A stretch of DNA of 64,000 nt from Bacteroidota bacterium (GTDB lineage: Bacteria; Bacteroidota; Bacteroidia; Bacteroidales; Prolixibacteraceae): assembly GCA_023251455.1 (NCBI GenBank), contig JAHEYT010000049.1:1-64000 (forward strand), written 5' to 3'. Below the pieces are notes generated by a model that worked only from the letters and a program-made list of their open reading frames with translations, did not search any database and had not been told where the DNA came from. Positions 63,135 to 64,000 of the stretch are shown here, piece after piece. The stretch's first letter is position 1; every line of letters starts with the position of its first letter. The translations under genes and the position numbers were made by a program.

Positions 63135-64000
63135 ATGAAAAGAATTGTAGTAGCCGGAGCCGGTGGTTTCATCGGTGGTCACTTAGCCAGAAAATTAAAA
63201 GACATGGGAAATGATGTTCGTGCGGTTGATAAAAAACCAATGAATCAATGGTATCAGGTACACACCGATATCGATAACCTTGTTTTGGATTTGAACAGCA
63301 AAGAAAACTGTTACACTGCCCTTAACGGATATAACGAAGTATTTAACCTGGCGGCCGACATGGGCGGAATGGGTTTCATCGAAACACACAAAGCAGAATG
63401 TATGTTGAGTGTTTTAATCAATACTCACCTGTTGATGGCTGCTAAAGATTTAGGTATCGACCGTTTCTTCTATGCTTCTTCAGCTTGTGTTTACAACGGC
63501 GAAAAACAAAAGGAAACTGATAACCCGGGATTGAAAGAATCTGACGCTTACCCAGCACAGGCAGAAGATGGCTACGGATGGGAAAAACTATTTTCAGAAC
63601 GCATGTGCCGTCACTTCCGTGAAGATTATGGAATCAACACCCGTGTAGCACGTTTCCACAACGTTTACGGACCTCACGGAACCTGGGCTGGTGGTCGCGA
63701 AAAAGCGCCGGCAGCTATGTGCCGCAAAGTATTGGAAGCCGAATTGTACGGAAAAGATGAAATCAACATTTGGGGCGATGGCGAACAAACACGCAGTTTC
63801 ATGTACATTACCGATTGTGTTGAAGGTATCCTTAAAATCATGTACAGCGACATTATCGAGCCGATGAACCTGGGAAGCAGCGAAATGGTTTCGATTAATG
63901 AATTGGTTGACATTGTTGAGAAAATTGGCAATATTAAATTGAAACGGACTTACGATCTGGATGCACCAAAGGGTGTTCGTGGCCGCAACAGCGATAACAC
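63135..64000 (+). CDS. NAD-dependent epimerase, GDP-mannose 3,5-epimerase-like (3' end outside window)
   Basis: The first 288 residues of a short-chain dehydrogenase-type sugar nucleotide epimerase: GAGGFIGGHLARKL (NAD-binding), NLAADMGGMGFIE (characteristic of GDP-mannose 3,5-epimerase), SSACVYN and YGWEKLFSE (YxxxK catalytic pair), then GPHGTWAGGREKAPAAMCRK. It likely makes GDP-L-galactose or a related sugar for polysaccharides. The stop lies beyond the right edge. Confidence 0.85.
   Translation, partial: MKRIVVAGAGGFIGGHLARKLKDMGNDVRAVDKKPMNQWYQVHTDIDNLVLDLNSKENCYTALNGYNEVFNLAADMGGMGFIETHKAECMLSVLINTHLLMAAKDLGIDRFFYASSACVYNGEKQKETDNPGLKESDAYPAQAEDGYGWEKLFSERMCRHFREDYGINTRVARFHNVYGPHGTWAGGREKAPAAMCRKVLEAELYGKDEINIWGDGEQTRSFMYITDCVEGILKIMYSDIIEPMNLGSSEMVSINELVDIVEKIGNIKLKRTYDLDAPKGVRGRNSDN

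Overview
The window is chromosomal DNA from a member of the Bacteroidota, probably a marine or sediment Bacteroidales/Marinilabiliales-type organism. The evidence is repeated TAnnTTTG promoter boxes upstream of genes, a surface adhesin with MBG and FN3 repeats, a GYDIA-type GHMP kinase, a DUF4105/Lnb-domain protein, a PSP1/RicT homologue and malic enzyme fused to a phosphotransacetylase domain. The species cannot be fixed from the sequence alone. Host genes use TGA as a normal stop (for example those ending at 4199, 4443, 9263, 48530 and 54477).

Layout. 1-3826: 5' part of a giant secreted repeat protein on the minus strand. 4199-10420: S4 and MmcQ-like proteins, two tandem Kup K+ transporters, and an Lnb-domain membrane protein. 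10600-11943: RicT-like protein. 12002-17362: five mevalonate-pathway genes (mevalonate kinase, diphosphomevalonate decarboxylase, GYDIA kinase, HMG-CoA reductase, type 2 IPP isomerase). 17472-23234: acyl-CoA dehydrogenase, biotin-dependent carboxylase alpha and beta subunits and enoyl-CoA hydratase, which looks like a leucine-degradation module ending at HMG-CoA. 23274-28393: two tRNA methylthiotransferases, a ferredoxin-NADP reductase-like protein, a flavodoxin-like protein and TrmN6. 28397-30045: HipBA toxin-antitoxin pair.

30852-37853: a 7.0 kb integrative element inserted in comM. Its large serine recombinase lies 75 bp inside the left end. Removing the element around a 3-bp TCA core restores exactly 512 in-frame ComM codons with the family motif FLDELPEF. 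The element is AT-rich, and three of its genes each carry one in-frame UGA with no frameshift: a helicase-like ATPase (codon 155, between motifs DEVH and TATP), a 58-residue gene (codon 9) and a 209-residue gene (codon 53). All eight element genes end in TAA or TAG, never TGA. This is the strongest candidate for an undescribed system: UGA sense recoding (most simply UGA = Trp) or programmed readthrough in a small element living in a standard-code host. No suppressor tRNA is visible in the element.

38872-64000: mostly housekeeping genes: DEAD-box helicase, GH16 lipoprotein, a tyrosine phenol-lyase/tryptophanase-family enzyme, cardiolipin synthase, RibD, PrmC, a membrane EEP-family phosphatase/nuclease, a DUF58 protein, thioredoxin, DNA polymerase III alpha, malic enzyme, a membrane-anchored AraC-TPR regulator, a TonB-domain protein, an OYE-family reductase, a LacI regulator, and a truncated GDP-mannose 3,5-epimerase-like gene at the right edge. 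I saw no rRNA, tRNA, CRISPR array or insertion sequence.
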